Numbered from the stretch's first letter, positions 9,801 to 17,850 are shown. The stretch is 64,000 nucleotides of DNA from Methylococcales bacterium (GCA_028707085.1 JAQTUW010000015.1:1-64000), one strand, 5' to 3'. The notes: a model not told the origin generated them from the sequence alone. Numbers and translations: made by a program.

Positions 9801-11040
9801 CGCTAAAGCCTATCGTCGCCGTGTCCAGGGCTCCGTTATAACTGTCGCTTAGCACCAGATGCTGGAAAGGGTTCACTGTTTGCGTATCCATCAGGCTGGC
9901 TTTGGCGGTCACGCCTTTCATGCTCAGAGTCAGGTACGATGCCGTTACGGCAGCCGTGTCGGCCGGGTTGCCGCCGCCGTCCCAGCCGCTGGCGGCCGCC
10001 AGCGTATAGGCCGCCGTCTTGCTGCCGTTGCCGTTGTTGGTAAACACTCCGTTCACGCCGGCCTGATCGGCGGCGCCCAGTTGTAGCGTGAAGCCGCTTC
10101 TGGAAAATTTCGTGATCAGGTCGCCATTGCCGTTCAGCGTGTAGCTGTAGCCGCCGGCCGTCACGCTAAAATCGCCTAGCGTCGGGTTCTGGTGCAGATG
10201 CACGCCGCTGACGGTCAGTATGCCGTCGGCGGCGTCGTAGCGTACGCCGGTAATGCCGGGCGCAGAGCTTTTGATGGTCTCGGTCTGACTGATGCTCACC
10301 GTGTCCAGACTGGAACTGCTACCGCTGATGTTCAGCGTCAGCTTGTTGCTGACGTTGTTGCCGCCCGCCACTTCCTCGGCGGTGGGGGTAAACGTCAGGC
10401 CGCGCAGTTCCCTGGCCAGTTGGGCAGGCGTCGCAGCCGCCAGCGTGTAGGTTTCGATGCCGGCGGCCAGCGTGCCGGCGGACAGCCCATTGCCGTTCAA
10501 CACTCCGTTGGCCGCCGTCAGCGTCAACGTGGCGCTTACCCGATCCGCGCCGTCGCTATCAGCCAGCGTCAGGTTTCCGAATGGCTTAATAGTCCGGGTG
10601 TCGCTTAGCGTCAGGCTGGTTTTATAGTGGTGTGCGCTCAGTGTGTCGGCCCCGCTCACCGGCAGCGGCCCGGTGTAATATACCGGCAGGCTGCCGCTGC
10701 TGTCCCAGCCGGCGGCGGCATACAGCTCGTAGACAATATCGCTGACGCCGACGCTGGTGATCATGCTCAGGGAGTTGGTTGTCGTCGTGGTGCTGTTGTC
10801 GACGGCGCCGTTCACTGGAAAAATGGTTCCGGCTTTGACGCGGTCGGCGCTGCTCAGTGTCACGTTGAAGCCGTTTGCGCTGGCATTGCTTACGATATCG
10901 TTCTTGGTCAGCGTCAAACTGGCACTGCCGTACAGGATCAGGTCGGTGGTAATCACGCCGCTGCCCAGATTGCTGCCGGTCACGGTCAGCACTCCACTGC
11001 TGGCATTGTAGCTGACGCTGCTGATGGTGGGATTGCTCAT
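6802..11040 (-). CDS. Giant repeat protein with seven-bladed NHL propeller
   Basis: 1412 residues with no N-terminal signal peptide (MSNPTISSVSYNASSGVLTV). Four modules of about 230-260 residues start near residues 4, 262, 509 and 739. Each opens with a YNAxxGILTVTG motif and contains GWDG and LxFTPT blocks, like bacterial adhesin beta-strand repeats. Residues about 960-1260 carry seven NHL-type repeats (for example NPVSVATDSYGDVFVAD and NPWSVSTDSQGNVYVAN), enough for one beta-propeller. The last 130 residues are Thr/Ala/Gly-rich, with NFDNNTYLLEQ and a hydrophobic end in HTLTL, resembling type I secretion C-termini. I infer a large secreted or surface protein exported without cleavage. It probably shares a transcript with the upstream lipoprotein gene (62-bp gap). 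Binding partner unknown. Confidence 0.8.
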   Translation of the reverse strand: MSNPTISSVSYNASSGVLTVTGSNLGSGVITTDLILYGSASLTLTKNDIVSNASANGFNVTLSSADRVKAGTIFPVNGAVDNSTTTTTNSLSMITSVGVSDIVYELYAAAGWDSSGSLPVYYTGPLPVSGADTLSAHHYKTSLTLSDTRTIKPFGNLTLADSDGADRVSATLTLTAANGVLNGNGLSAGTLAAGIETYTLAAATPAQLARELRGLTFTPTAEEVAGGNNVSNKLTLNISGSSSSLDTVSISQTETIKSSAPGITGVRYDAADGILTVSGVHLHQNPTLGDFSVTAGGYSYTLNGNGDLITKFSRSGFTLQLGAADQAGVNGVFTNNGNGSKTAAYTLAAASGWDGGGNPADTAAVTASYLTLSMKGVTAKASLMDTQTVNPFQHLVLSDSYNGALDTATIGFSAANGALSGAGLSAATVSSGVASYTLAAASPAALQQALRNLVFTPTLRQALAGKDVATALTLTVSSNDSAYGNSATLDSITNTQTVLTVHGSQPAAEINAASYNAYSGILTVTGRAIGSSLNLGELTLSNGSGSYTLGGGDTVLKVSAGNFSIQLGNVGQSAVNALFSSNGDLNGKYLLTAATGWDGAYTLADSNTVMVSHNSVTLADALTTESIKDNASSRLFAKLMVSGGASGDTLTASISYPAADGSLHGPGLSGSAGGYTLTADSAAALQRALQTLVFTPTRYLTTAGNTVSAPVTMTVAGTTSALDSTYLLDTVKITATAGPTISGVAYNAATGVLTVTGSTLAKGVVLADLTLSAGSQHYTLTNSDSLSKVNAGGFSVVLNSAGQAAVNAMFADNGTTSGGSSYTLATTLNWDGAGATAASHTVTVSGDNSIAASGLSGGGVSDTTLINPFANLTLSDSNVTERDSATISFTAGNGTLAGNGLSAGTVANGVISYTLAATSAAMLQGELAGLQFTPTAGISSSTQFNLNFSGSIYTPANKPTLNLTASLNNPVAVATNGGDIFVASHGGLSGTVGSGSVAEYSASGQLLRVLSNGVSLPSALAVDSQGNVYVGNYVTDSYGHGSVEEFAADGSLVRTFTGMTDVQSVAVDGSGNLFVACLAGNINAGKGYVEEFAADGTLERVLTTGISKPISLAIDNTGDVFVASYSGNSVREFSASGTLLRTLSSGVSAPVSVTTDKNGDVFVVNANSGSGIYDVEKFSASGTLLLTLNNGFKNPVSVATDSYGDVFVADKTNNSVSEFSASGQLLTTLSSGIANPWSVSTDSQGNVYVANQSGNSVEEFSPVLNSSFPTVTYSTSVTLSVTANATSFNVAPNDSLSNLTVISKAASGDTLTIADAGSFNTTALTTGAVTATGGDATQLSAWVAAALSTATGGGDLAQHGIEWFNFDNNTYLLEQANTKGAAYGGGDTLIELVGVYNEAQASFNATTHTLTL

Positions 11041-11102
11041 ACGGTTTCCTGTTTGTTGTTGCCGCCGTCAGGCTTGGCCTATTCAGCGATTTTTATCGTT
11101 TT

Positions 11103-11972
11103 TTAATCAGCGTCTGCCGCGCCGGGCTGTTTCGGTCTATTGATCCGGTTGATATGCGAGACGCGTTTGCCGTCCCGCCTGCCGCCGCTGTCCTTGTGGC
11201 TGGCCGCCTCGGCCACAAAACCGTCCCGCTCCAGCCATGCCTGATTGTCCTGGGCGTTGCTGTTGCCGTTGCCGGCAAGCTGGTTGCGGCCAGCGTCCGC
11301 CAGCGTCGCCAGGGCGTGATCCACGCTGCACAGCACATCGTAAGCCGCCATCCGTGCCGGTAGGTCAGCAGCCGTCGGCTTGCCGCTTTCCAGCAGCCGT
11401 CTGACCTGCCGCCGCTCGGCAAGAATGGTGTCGCTCAGCAGCGGCGTCAGCCTGGCTGGCGGCTCGGCTATTTCCGCCGCAGTCTCCAGCGCGGCCGGCA
11501 GGTTGTCCAGAAATTGCCGGCAATTCCCGTCGCTCACGTCCAGCGCCAACTGCAAAAAAGCCTGTTCAGATCCGGTCGGCAGTCCGTAGGCGCTGTCCGC
11601 CGCCAGGCATTGCGTCAGGCACTGCTTCGCGCCCAGCCCGGTCTGTATCATTGGGCCTATGCCCGGCAGTACGGTCGCCAGCAGGCTCAGGCCCACCGCG
11701 CGTTCGGCATGGGTATTGGTCGCCGCATCGTACAGCGGCCCGAAAAACGGCAGCCAAACCACCGGGCTATATATCGAGATATCCTCGGCGCAGCCCTGCT
11801 GGGGTAGGGCGGTGGCCTGCCCCTCGCGCCCGGCGGCGGGGCAGGCGGCAAAAACCGGCGCACCCGCCAGCCGTGGCGGCTCGGCGGCGCAGCCGCACAA
11901 CAGGTTCAGGGTCATTAGGGCCGGCAGGTATTTTCCAGGCCATTTACCAAGCGGTAACGCAAATTTCTTCAT
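11103..11972 (-). CDS. Cysteine-containing lipoprotein of unknown function
   Basis: About 289 residues from the ATG at 11972; an upstream ATG at 12005 would bury the signal. The N-terminus MKKFALPLGK... followed by LNLLCGCAAEPP is a lipoprotein signal with lipobox LLCGC. The mature protein has several paired cysteines (FAACPAAG, QQGCAED, KQCLTQCLA, NCRQF) that could form disulfides, and a Gly/hydrophobic stretch (LSLLATVLPGIGPMIQTG). The Asn/Gln/basic tail looks disordered. No family is recognised. It precedes the giant NHL protein on the same strand and could be an outer-membrane partner for that protein's secretion or anchoring; this rests only on position. Confidence 0.7.
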   Translation of the reverse strand: MKKFALPLGKWPGKYLPALMTLNLLCGCAAEPPRLAGAPVFAACPAAGREGQATALPQQGCAEDISIYSPVVWLPFFGPLYDAATNTHAERAVGLSLLATVLPGIGPMIQTGLGAKQCLTQCLAADSAYGLPTGSEQAFLQLALDVSDGNCRQFLDNLPAALETAAEIAEPPARLTPLLSDTILAERRQVRRLLESGKPTAADLPARMAAYDVLCSVDHALATLADAGRNQLAGNGNSNAQDNQAWLERDGFVAEAASHKDSGGRRDGKRVSHINRINRPKQPGAADAD

Positions 11973-12169
11973 ATCGCTGCAATTAGGTAAACTTTTCCAC
12001 TGCATGATTAAGTTAAAATAAGCAGCCCCGGCCTGACGGCCGGAACCAGATTTAAAAACAATATTTCCAGACTGCTGGCCAGCCCAATTAAAATCTTATA
12101 TTTTATAATTTTATTATAATTGTAATATTTCGTTCATTATTAAATCAGGAATCAGCCTTTTCCGCCATC
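11973..12169. promoter_or_regulatory. Divergent promoter region, AT-rich
   Basis: The space between the leftward lipoprotein gene and the rightward TPR gene. The stretch 12090-12145 is almost pure A/T. GGCCTGACGGCC near 12029-12040 is a short palindrome. I could not fix either promoter and saw no sigma-54 site. Confidence 0.4.
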
Positions 12170-14245
12170 ATGAAGCCGACGCTCACCGATTACCAGCAAG
12201 TCCGCCATCTGTTGCAGGCTGGTCGGCAGGCCGAGGCCGCCAGCCTGTACGCCAGACTGCTCAAAGCCCAGCCCAAGAACGCCCTGCTACTGTTCGAGGC
12301 CGGCGGCCTGGCCTTGCAACAGGGCCGACCGGAACAAGCCGTCAACCTGTTCGCCAGGCTGGTAAAACAGCAGCCGGATCACGCCGACGCCTGGTGCAAT
12401 CTCGGCCAGGCCCACGCCCGGCTGGGCCGGTATCAGCAAGCCCTGGAAGCTTACCGGCAGGCCGTCGCTATCCGCCCGGATTTCGCCGGCGCGTATTACA
12501 ACATCGCTATGGCCGAACAGGCCCAGGGTAGGCTGGCCGAAGCGCTGGCCGCCTACGATCGGGCTATCGCCCTGCAGCCCGGCTTTGCCGAGGCCCACAA
12601 TAACCGCGGCAACGTTCTCAACAGTTTCAACCGTTTTGAAGAGGCTTTACAAAGCTTCGATCAGTCCCTGAGCCACTGGCCGGAAAACCTCGATGCCTGG
12701 TACAACCATGGCCTGACGCTGCAGGCTTTGGGCCGGCATGGCGAAGCGGTGCACAGCTTCCGTCGCGCTCTGGCCCTGCGCCCGGATCATGTCGAGGCCG
12801 GGTATCGTTGCGCTCTATGCTTCGATGCATTGCAGGATGCCCGCCAGGCTCTGGCCTGCCTGGATCAGGTGGTGCGCCTGCAACCCGGTCGCGCCGAGGC
12901 TCACGCGTTACGCGGCCGATTGCTGCACACCGCCGGCGGCTATGCCCAGGCAATAGTCAGTTACCGCCAGGCTGTACAGCTTGGTCTGGCCAGTGCAGAT
13001 CTGCTCACTCAGCTCGCCAAGGCGCTACTGCTCGACAGGCAGTACCAGCAGGCCTTACCGGTGGCCGAGCAGGCCGCGGCCCTTGATCCGGGTTTCGCCC
13101 CGGCCCACAATATCCGCGGCGCAGCGCTGCATTTTCTGCAACAGCATCAACAGGCGCTGTCCAGCCTGCAGCAGGCTATCAGCCTGTATCCCCGTGACGA
13201 GGTGTTTTACAACAATCAGGCCCTGGTTCTGCAAGAACTGCGCCGCTTCCCGGAAGCCCATGCCAGTTATGATCAGGCCCTTCGCCTCAACCCCGATTAT
13301 GCCGACGGCTGGTGGAACAAGTCCCTGCTGCATTTGTTGCTCGGCGAATTTGAACCGGGCTGGCGGCTATATGAATGGCGCTGGCGCACCGAAAGTCAGC
13401 ATGAAGCCCCAGCCTATACTCAGCCTTTATGGCTGGGCGAAACGGCCTTGACCGGCCAGCGCCTGCTGGTCAGCATGGAGCAAGGGCAGGGGGATTTTAT
13501 CCAGTTCTGCCGTTATCTCCCGCTGCTGGCCGCCGCCACGCAGGTCATATTACAAACCCCGGCCTCGCTGCTTGGTCTGGCCGCCACGCTGTCGGCGGAT
13601 AACCTGCTTATTGTTCCCCACGGTCAGCCGTTGCCGGATTTTGACTACTACTGTCCGCTGCTTAGCCTGCCGCTGGCCCTGAGCACTACTTTAAACACCG
13701 TGCCGGCCCTGACGCCTTATCTGCGTGCCGATCCTGAAAAAGTCCGGCTGCTACGGCGGACTCTGCCGTCGGCTGCCTGGCCGCGCGTAGGGCTGGTGTG
13801 GTCCGGTTCCACCGGCCACAGTAAGGATCACCTGCGCAGCATGCCCTTCGCCCAGTTGCTGCCGCTGCTGGATCTGCCGTTTGAATTCCATGTCCTGCAA
13901 AAGGATATACGTGAGCCGGATCAGCGACTGCTCGAAAAAATCAATCATCCCCGGCTGCACAGCCACCAGCTTGAGGATTTCGGCGACACCGCTGCGCTGC
14001 TTGAGGCCATGGATCTGCTGTTGTCCGTCGATACCTCGGTAGCCCATCTGGCCGGCGCGCTGGCCAGACCGTTCTGGTTGCTGCTGCCCTATACCCCGGA
14101 TTACCGCTGGCTGCTGGATCGCCCTGATTCGCCTTGGTACCCCAATGCCCGCCTGTTCCGGCAAACCTCTCCGGGCGACTGGCCCGGCGTTGTCGCCGCC
14201 GTTCGTCAAGCGCTGGCGGCTCTTGCTTTGCCGGGCCAGCCTTGA
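12170..14245 (+). CDS. TPR protein with C-terminal glycosyltransferase-like domain
   Basis: 691 residues. Residues 1-390 are tandem tetratricopeptide repeats, about ten by eye (DAWCNLGQAHARLGRYQQAL, GAYYNIAMAEQAQGRLAEAL, EAHNNRGNVL). The C-terminal 300 residues resemble the GT9/heptosyltransferase-like domain common in TPR-containing glycosyltransferases: PRVGLVWSGS, LLSVDTSVAHLAGALARPFW and DSPWYPNARLFRQ. Such proteins are thought to glycosylate surface proteins or polysaccharide. It is transcribed divergently from the giant repeat protein and lipoprotein, so one of these may be its substrate (inference). The assigned ATG has no strong ribosome-binding site. The gene converges on the FKBP gene, 13 bp away. 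Confidence 0.85.
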   Translation: MKPTLTDYQQVRHLLQAGRQAEAASLYARLLKAQPKNALLLFEAGGLALQQGRPEQAVNLFARLVKQQPDHADAWCNLGQAHARLGRYQQALEAYRQAVAIRPDFAGAYYNIAMAEQAQGRLAEALAAYDRAIALQPGFAEAHNNRGNVLNSFNRFEEALQSFDQSLSHWPENLDAWYNHGLTLQALGRHGEAVHSFRRALALRPDHVEAGYRCALCFDALQDARQALACLDQVVRLQPGRAEAHALRGRLLHTAGGYAQAIVSYRQAVQLGLASADLLTQLAKALLLDRQYQQALPVAEQAAALDPGFAPAHNIRGAALHFLQQHQQALSSLQQAISLYPRDEVFYNNQALVLQELRRFPEAHASYDQALRLNPDYADGWWNKSLLHLLLGEFEPGWRLYEWRWRTESQHEAPAYTQPLWLGETALTGQRLLVSMEQGQGDFIQFCRYLPLLAAATQVILQTPASLLGLAATLSADNLLIVPHGQPLPDFDYYCPLLSLPLALSTTLNTVPALTPYLRADPEKVRLLRRTLPSAAWPRVGLVWSGSTGHSKDHLRSMPFAQLLPLLDLPFEFHVLQKDIREPDQRLLEKINHPRLHSHQLEDFGDTAALLEAMDLLLSVDTSVAHLAGALARPFWLLLPYTPDYRWLLDRPDSPWYPNARLFRQTSPGDWPGVVAAVRQALAALALPGQP

Positions 14246-14258
14246 GCCGCTGGCCTGG

Positions 14259-15035
14259 TTACTTGCTGAAACTGAACTGGCTGCCCGGCACCACCTCAGG
14301 CTTGTCCCGCTGCGCTTGCCGGGCCTGTTCTTGTTCGGCTTTCATGGTCTCGGCCGGTATGATGTCCACCAGTTCCAGTTCGGTAACCAGCGTCTGGTTG
14401 GGTTTCACAGCCCGGTTCTGGCTGCCGCCGACGCCATAAGCCAGATTCGGCGACAGCGAGATTTCCCAGCGGTCGCCGGGCTTCATCCGTTGTAACGCTT
14501 CCCGCCAGCCCGGAATCAGGGCTTTCATCCAGGTTTTTTGCGGCTGTTCGTCCAGGTTGCGGCCCAGTTCCCGGTTCTGCAGGTCGCGTACCACAAACCG
14601 CACGTTCACGCCGTCCTCCGCAGTCGGGCTGGCCGCGCCGCCGCCATGCTGCAATACTTTATACTGCACCCCGCTCGGCAGGGTAATCACGCCTTCCCGT
14701 TTGCCGTTTTCTTCCAGATAGGCATGGCCTTCCTTCAGCATTTGTTCGGTCTTCGCCTGTCGGTTCAGTTGCCGGCGGGCCAGCACATAATCCAGGGACT
14801 TGCGGTTTTCCTGCTCGGTCAGCCGAGAGGCTTTGCCGCTCCCGGCGTCTTCCAGGCCCTCCAGAAACGCCGCCGTGTCCAGTTGCAAACCGTCTTCCTT
14901 CAGGTTATGCATATACTGCCAGCCCAGCGCATAGTCGGCGTTGCGATCCATGTTGTCCGTTGCCGTGTTTTCGTCCTCGCCATGGGCTACGCTAGTCAGG
15001 CAGAGGGCTAACAGGATACAGGTCAGAATTCTCAT
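14259..15035 (-). CDS. FKBP-type peptidyl-prolyl isomerase, exported
   Basis: 258 residues. The N-terminus MRILTCILLALCLTSVAHG is a signal peptide, so the protein is periplasmic or outer-membrane associated. Residues about 30-110 form the helical dimerisation arm seen in Mip/FkpA proteins. Residues about 115-230 are an FKBP domain with TLPSGVQYKVL, WREALQRMKPGDRWEISLSP, AYG and LVTELELVDI. The active-site region is divergent: the usual VHYTG is replaced by VRFVV, so catalysis may be weak. It may help fold the neighbouring exported proteins; it follows the secreted-protein gene at 15165-15962 on the same strand. Confidence 0.85.
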   Translation of the reverse strand: MRILTCILLALCLTSVAHGEDENTATDNMDRNADYALGWQYMHNLKEDGLQLDTAAFLEGLEDAGSGKASRLTEQENRKSLDYVLARRQLNRQAKTEQMLKEGHAYLEENGKREGVITLPSGVQYKVLQHGGGAASPTAEDGVNVRFVVRDLQNRELGRNLDEQPQKTWMKALIPGWREALQRMKPGDRWEISLSPNLAYGVGGSQNRAVKPNQTLVTELELVDIIPAETMKAEQEQARQAQRDKPEVVPGSQFSFSK

Positions 15036-15107
15036 TTTTTATTTGTCTTGATTGCTGTTGAATGTCCAGGTACAAAACGGCGCCCGGTCAACATCGGACG
15101 CCGTTGC

Positions 15108-15134
15108 AGCAATCCGCAAAACGTGCGGATTGCT
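15108..15134 (-). terminator. Hairpin between the secreted-protein and FKBP genes
   Basis: AGCAATCCGC (15108-15117) pairs exactly with GCGGATTGCT (15125-15134) around a seven-base loop, 31 bases after the secreted-protein stop. There is no T-run, so it may stabilise the upstream mRNA or partly separate expression from the FKBP gene. Confidence 0.4.
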
Positions 15135-15164
15135 TCATTCGGGCGTCAAACCGCCTGCAACGGT

Positions 15165-15962
15165 TTAGAAACCGGCGCCGTTGTCTAGCACCATGTCGTA
15201 GTCGGCAGTGTTCATGATGGTGCCGTCTGTCTGTTTCTGGAACATGCTGCCCTGGCCGGTATGCGCAGCATCCGCAGTACCGCTGGTATTGGCGTTGACG
15301 CAATGCAGGATAAAGTCATATGTATGAGAGTTAGCGGCGCTATCGTGGGAAATGATGATCACATATTCGCCGTTAGCGGTCGACTGATCCGGACCGGTGG
15401 CCTGGAAGTTGGTGCTTCCCCAGCCGGCGACGGGGATGGCGCTTACGCTGGCAGGTGGCTCGTCATCGGCGGTAAGGCCGTAGCTGGGCGCAAGGGTTTT
15501 CCATTCGGCGACGGTGGTGTTGGCAGTTGCCTGGGCCGAGGTGCTGGTGCCTGCTGCTGGTGGCAGAATGTTGTTGGCGTTGGCGCCAGGGTTGCTGACG
15601 CAGTCGTTGCCCAAGGCGCCGGTGTTGTTGGGGTCGCAACTGACATTGCCTGCGTTGGAGATAGCGACGGTGGCATAAAGGCTGCCGGGGTGGCTGTCGG
15701 TTTTGCCTAAACCAAACACCACGCTCGCGGTATCGTCTGTGGTAGCGGCGTTTGCATTCATGGGCAGCGTCCAGGCATTGCCGTTGGCGTCTTTCAGAGG
15801 GGTGACGCCGTCGGCTTTGAAGCAGGTGGTGCGGAAAACGTCTACTAGCGAAGGATCGGCTGGCAAATCTCCGCCCAAGATGGAGTGCGCGTCAGCGCCG
15901 CCTGCGGTCAGGGTCAGTATGGCGCCGACTAGTGCGGATTTTACGAATTTGTTGTGGTTCAT
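15165..15962 (-). CDS. Secreted protein of unknown family, predicted N-terminal histidine
   Basis: 265 residues. The signal peptide MNHNKFVKSALVGAILTLTA ends at GGADA, and the predicted mature protein begins HSILGG, placing histidine at the new N-terminus. Four cysteines (TTCFKAD, VSCDPNN, NDCVSN, LHCVNA) could form two disulfides. The fold looks all-beta with Asp/Asn/Thr-rich loops; no family is recognised and no sorting signal is present. GAGGAG lies just before the ATG. Its upstream region has a nearly perfect sigma-54 promoter (16158-16174) and an operator at 16231-16252, matching those of the HAF genes. Mature N-terminal histidines bind copper in some proteins such as PmoB and CopC; applying that here is speculation. 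Confidence 0.8.
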   Translation of the reverse strand: MNHNKFVKSALVGAILTLTAGGADAHSILGGDLPADPSLVDVFRTTCFKADGVTPLKDANGNAWTLPMNANAATTDDTASVVFGLGKTDSHPGSLYATVAISNAGNVSCDPNNTGALGNDCVSNPGANANNILPPAAGTSTSAQATANTTVAEWKTLAPSYGLTADDEPPASVSAIPVAGWGSTNFQATGPDQSTANGEYVIIISHDSAANSHTYDFILHCVNANTSGTADAAHTGQGSMFQKQTDGTIMNTADYDMVLDNGAGF

Positions 15963-16157
15963 TTGGAAAAACTCCTCATTGATTGATTAAAGCTGTCTAC
16001 CTGCCGCCGTTGTTTCCGGCGAACGGTTTTTTCAGCAATTGTACTTGTATAAAAAGTATTGTTGTACCGTTCCTATATGTGATCGGTTTGCCATCCTGGG
16101 CCGTCACACTGTCTCCCCTTCCTTGCTGTGGCCTATCCATTGCTCCCTTGTATAAAT

Positions 16158-16174
16158 AGCAATACTCATGCCAG
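16158..16174 (-). promoter_or_regulatory. Sigma-54 promoter of the secreted-protein gene
   Basis: Read leftward: CTGGCATGAGTATTGCT. It matches the -24/-12 consensus YTGGCACGRNNNTTGCW at every defined position but one, with GG and GC exactly 10 bases apart. It lies about 195 bp before the gene's ATG. The operator at 16231-16252 is 59 bp upstream of the GG. Confidence 0.75.
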
Positions 16175-16230
16175 CGTTTTAAAGTCAACGGTTTGGCGGT
16201 ATGCGGAATAAGATTGGGTGCGCTGAATAA

Positions 16231-16252
16231 TTAAACTATGTTAAATGACTCA
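16231..16252 (-). promoter_or_regulatory. Operator copy 1 (putative enhancer site)
   Basis: Contains TTAAACTATGTTAAATGA; read leftward it shares the core AACATAGTTTAA with the copies at 16397 and 22674. It differs from the 16397 copy at three of 22 positions. Its near edge is 59 bp upstream of the leftward -24 GG. I infer binding by a sigma-54 activator. Confidence 0.65.
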
Positions 16253-16396
16253 ATTTTTCAGGATAAATACGGCATATCCCCTGTTGTTTTGTTTTGGGTT
16301 TCGTTCGCGGAGGCGTCAGGCTTTATTTCTGCTTCGCAGGCGGTTGCCGCGCCATCTTCGCCGGGTAGGGCAAATAGCGTAATTATTTGGTTTGAA

Positions 16397-16418
16397 TGAG
16401 TTAAATAACATAGTTTAA
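16397..16418 (+). promoter_or_regulatory. Operator copy 2 (putative enhancer site)
   Basis: Contains TTAAATAACATAGTTTAA (16401-16418), an imperfect palindrome with TTAAA/TTTAA ends. It lies 59 bp upstream of the rightward -24 GG at 16477 and is the inverted counterpart of the site at 16231. Confidence 0.65.
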
Positions 16419-16474
16419 TAAAAACACGAATTTCATTTTCTACTGACGCATTGATTTATATTGATATTTAATAT

Positions 16475-16491
16475 CTGGTATAGATGTTGCT
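16475..16491 (+). promoter_or_regulatory. Sigma-54 promoter of HAF gene 1
   Basis: CTGGTATAGATGTTGCT has GG and GC 10 bases apart and a full TTGCT -12 element. The region after -24 departs from consensus at three positions. It lies about 170 bp before the ATG at 16661. Exosortase-linked genes are known to be RpoN-controlled in some bacteria, often with the PrsK/PrsR system. Confidence 0.7.
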
Positions 16492-16660
16492 CTTAATACC
16501 GAAGGGAATCCGTAGGATGCTTGACAAAAATATTAACGGGGGAGTGGCGGATGACCGAATAAAACTTTATCGGCATCCGGTTTGCGAGGGCTGCGGAACT
16601 CCAACATTGCCGCGGTGACAGCACATGTAACTTAAATTTAAACCATAAGGAAAACAATTA

Positions 16661-17728
16661 ATGCAAAACATATTTTTACCAAAACAGCGCGCGGTTCTGT
16701 CTGTGGCGATCCTGGGCCTGCTGGCCAGCGGCGCAGCCAATGCCGGCGGCACACCGCCCAGTTCCACGCCGGTGGCTAGCCAGGGCTATAGCTGGACCAT
16801 CCCCGACACCACCCTCAACACCCAGAACGGCTACACCGGCGTACTGGGCGTCACTGGCGCTTTCACCGGCATCAACGATTCGGGCGTCATCACCGGTGAT
16901 TTTGTCTACAAAAGCGCAGCCACCACCATTGCCGGCCTGACCAATAGCCATTACTACGGCTTCGTGGGCAGTAGCGAAGTGGCGGTCACCAATACAACGA
17001 GTGGTCCTTTGTATGCCCCGGGACTGGGCAATAACTACTACGGTAACAACGGCGTCACCGGCGTCAACAACAACGGCTACGCCACTTACTCGTCCGCCAC
17101 AGGCTCATTGCTGTCAGGCGCCGGCGCCAACTTCAGCAGCGGCGAAACTATCATCCATGACACCAACACCCTAGCCAGCGGCTCAATAGCGTCTACCTAT
17201 GCGCAGGGTCTGGACAACACCCTGGTGGTCGGCTCCAACAGCGTCAGCGGCGGCACGGTCAGCTATGACGGTTTCATTTACAACATCGGCAGTAGTTCCT
17301 ATACCGACTACAATTATGGCGGCACGGTCAGCGGTTCTCTGGCGCAGACCAGCTTCACCGGCGTGCAGACCGACAGCAGCAACGGCGACACCTACGTTAC
17401 CGGCAACTTCACGGACACCGCCGGCACCCACGGCCTGATCTACGACGTAACCAGCAACACCTGGACAGCAGTTAACGACCCCAACGCCACTGGCGGTACC
17501 TATGTGACCGGCCTGAACGCCAGCGGCGAAGCGGTGGGCTATTATGTAGATGGCACTGGGGATCACGGCTTTACCTATAATTATGTGACCGACAGCTTCA
17601 TCAACAACGATATCAACAACCCCAACTCCGCCGCCAACACCATCATTACCGGCGTCAACGATGCCGGTACGCTGGTGGGCGCCTATACCGTCAGCGGCGG
17701 CAGCCCCATCGGTTTTGTGGCTACCGCC
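16661..17728 (+). repeat. Long inverted repeat, left arm
   Basis: Reads almost the same as the reverse complement of 21336-22427. In the roughly 500 bp I compared directly (about 16740-17240) I saw only scattered single-base differences, including at third codon positions. Identity drops near 17280-17320 and beyond about 17580, and ends just before the sorting signal. Confidence 0.85.
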
Positions 17729-17833
17729 GATTCCACGGTTCCCGAGCCTGAACAACTGAGCCTGCTGATGCTGGGCTTGCTGCCGATGCTGGGCTTCAGC
17801 CGTCGCCAGCAAAAACCGGCCGTAGCCGCCTAA
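16661..17833 (+). CDS. HAF-repeat exported protein with PEP-CTERM sorting signal (copy 1)
   Basis: 390 residues. The signal peptide runs from MQNIFLPKQR to GAANA. The body consists of degenerate HAF-type repeats: GINDSGVITGDF, GVNNNGYATYS, GLNASGEAVGYY followed by DHGFTY, and GVNDAGTLVGAY followed by GFVAT. The C-terminus has VPEP, a hydrophobic helix (LSLLMLGLLPMLGF) and a basic end (SRRQQK), the PEP-CTERM tripartite signal recognised by an exosortase in the inner membrane. AAGGAAAA precedes the ATG. The body is almost identical to the gene at 21246-22427, which faces it and ends in a different sorting signal. It has its own sigma-54 promoter and terminator. Function unknown; likely cell-surface or matrix-associated. 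Confidence 0.88.
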   Translation: MQNIFLPKQRAVLSVAILGLLASGAANAGGTPPSSTPVASQGYSWTIPDTTLNTQNGYTGVLGVTGAFTGINDSGVITGDFVYKSAATTIAGLTNSHYYGFVGSSEVAVTNTTSGPLYAPGLGNNYYGNNGVTGVNNNGYATYSSATGSLLSGAGANFSSGETIIHDTNTLASGSIASTYAQGLDNTLVVGSNSVSGGTVSYDGFIYNIGSSSYTDYNYGGTVSGSLAQTSFTGVQTDSSNGDTYVTGNFTDTAGTHGLIYDVTSNTWTAVNDPNATGGTYVTGLNASGEAVGYYVDGTGDHGFTYNYVTDSFINNDINNPNSAANTIITGVNDAGTLVGAYTVSGGSPIGFVATADSTVPEPEQLSLLMLGLLPMLGFSRRQQKPAVAA

Positions 17834-17850
17834 TCCGGCTCGGTAACCTG

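Larger units (their letters stand above)
15963..16660. other. Divergent regulatory region, 698 bp, without genes
   Basis: Lies between the leftward secreted-protein gene and the rightward HAF gene. It holds two divergent sigma-54 promoters (16158-16174 leftward, 16475-16491 rightward) and two oppositely oriented operators (16231-16252 and 16397-16418), listed separately. CTTGTATAAA occurs twice (near 16044 and 16147). The 144 bp between the operators are GC-richer, with no reading frame that looks coding. Confidence 0.7.

Noticed and set aside
6802..11040. Possible CRISPR-like or tandem DNA repeats
   Set aside because: The repetition is at protein level (adhesin modules and NHL repeats) in one long reading frame, with no constant repeat/spacer pattern. 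No CRISPR array was seen anywhere in the window.
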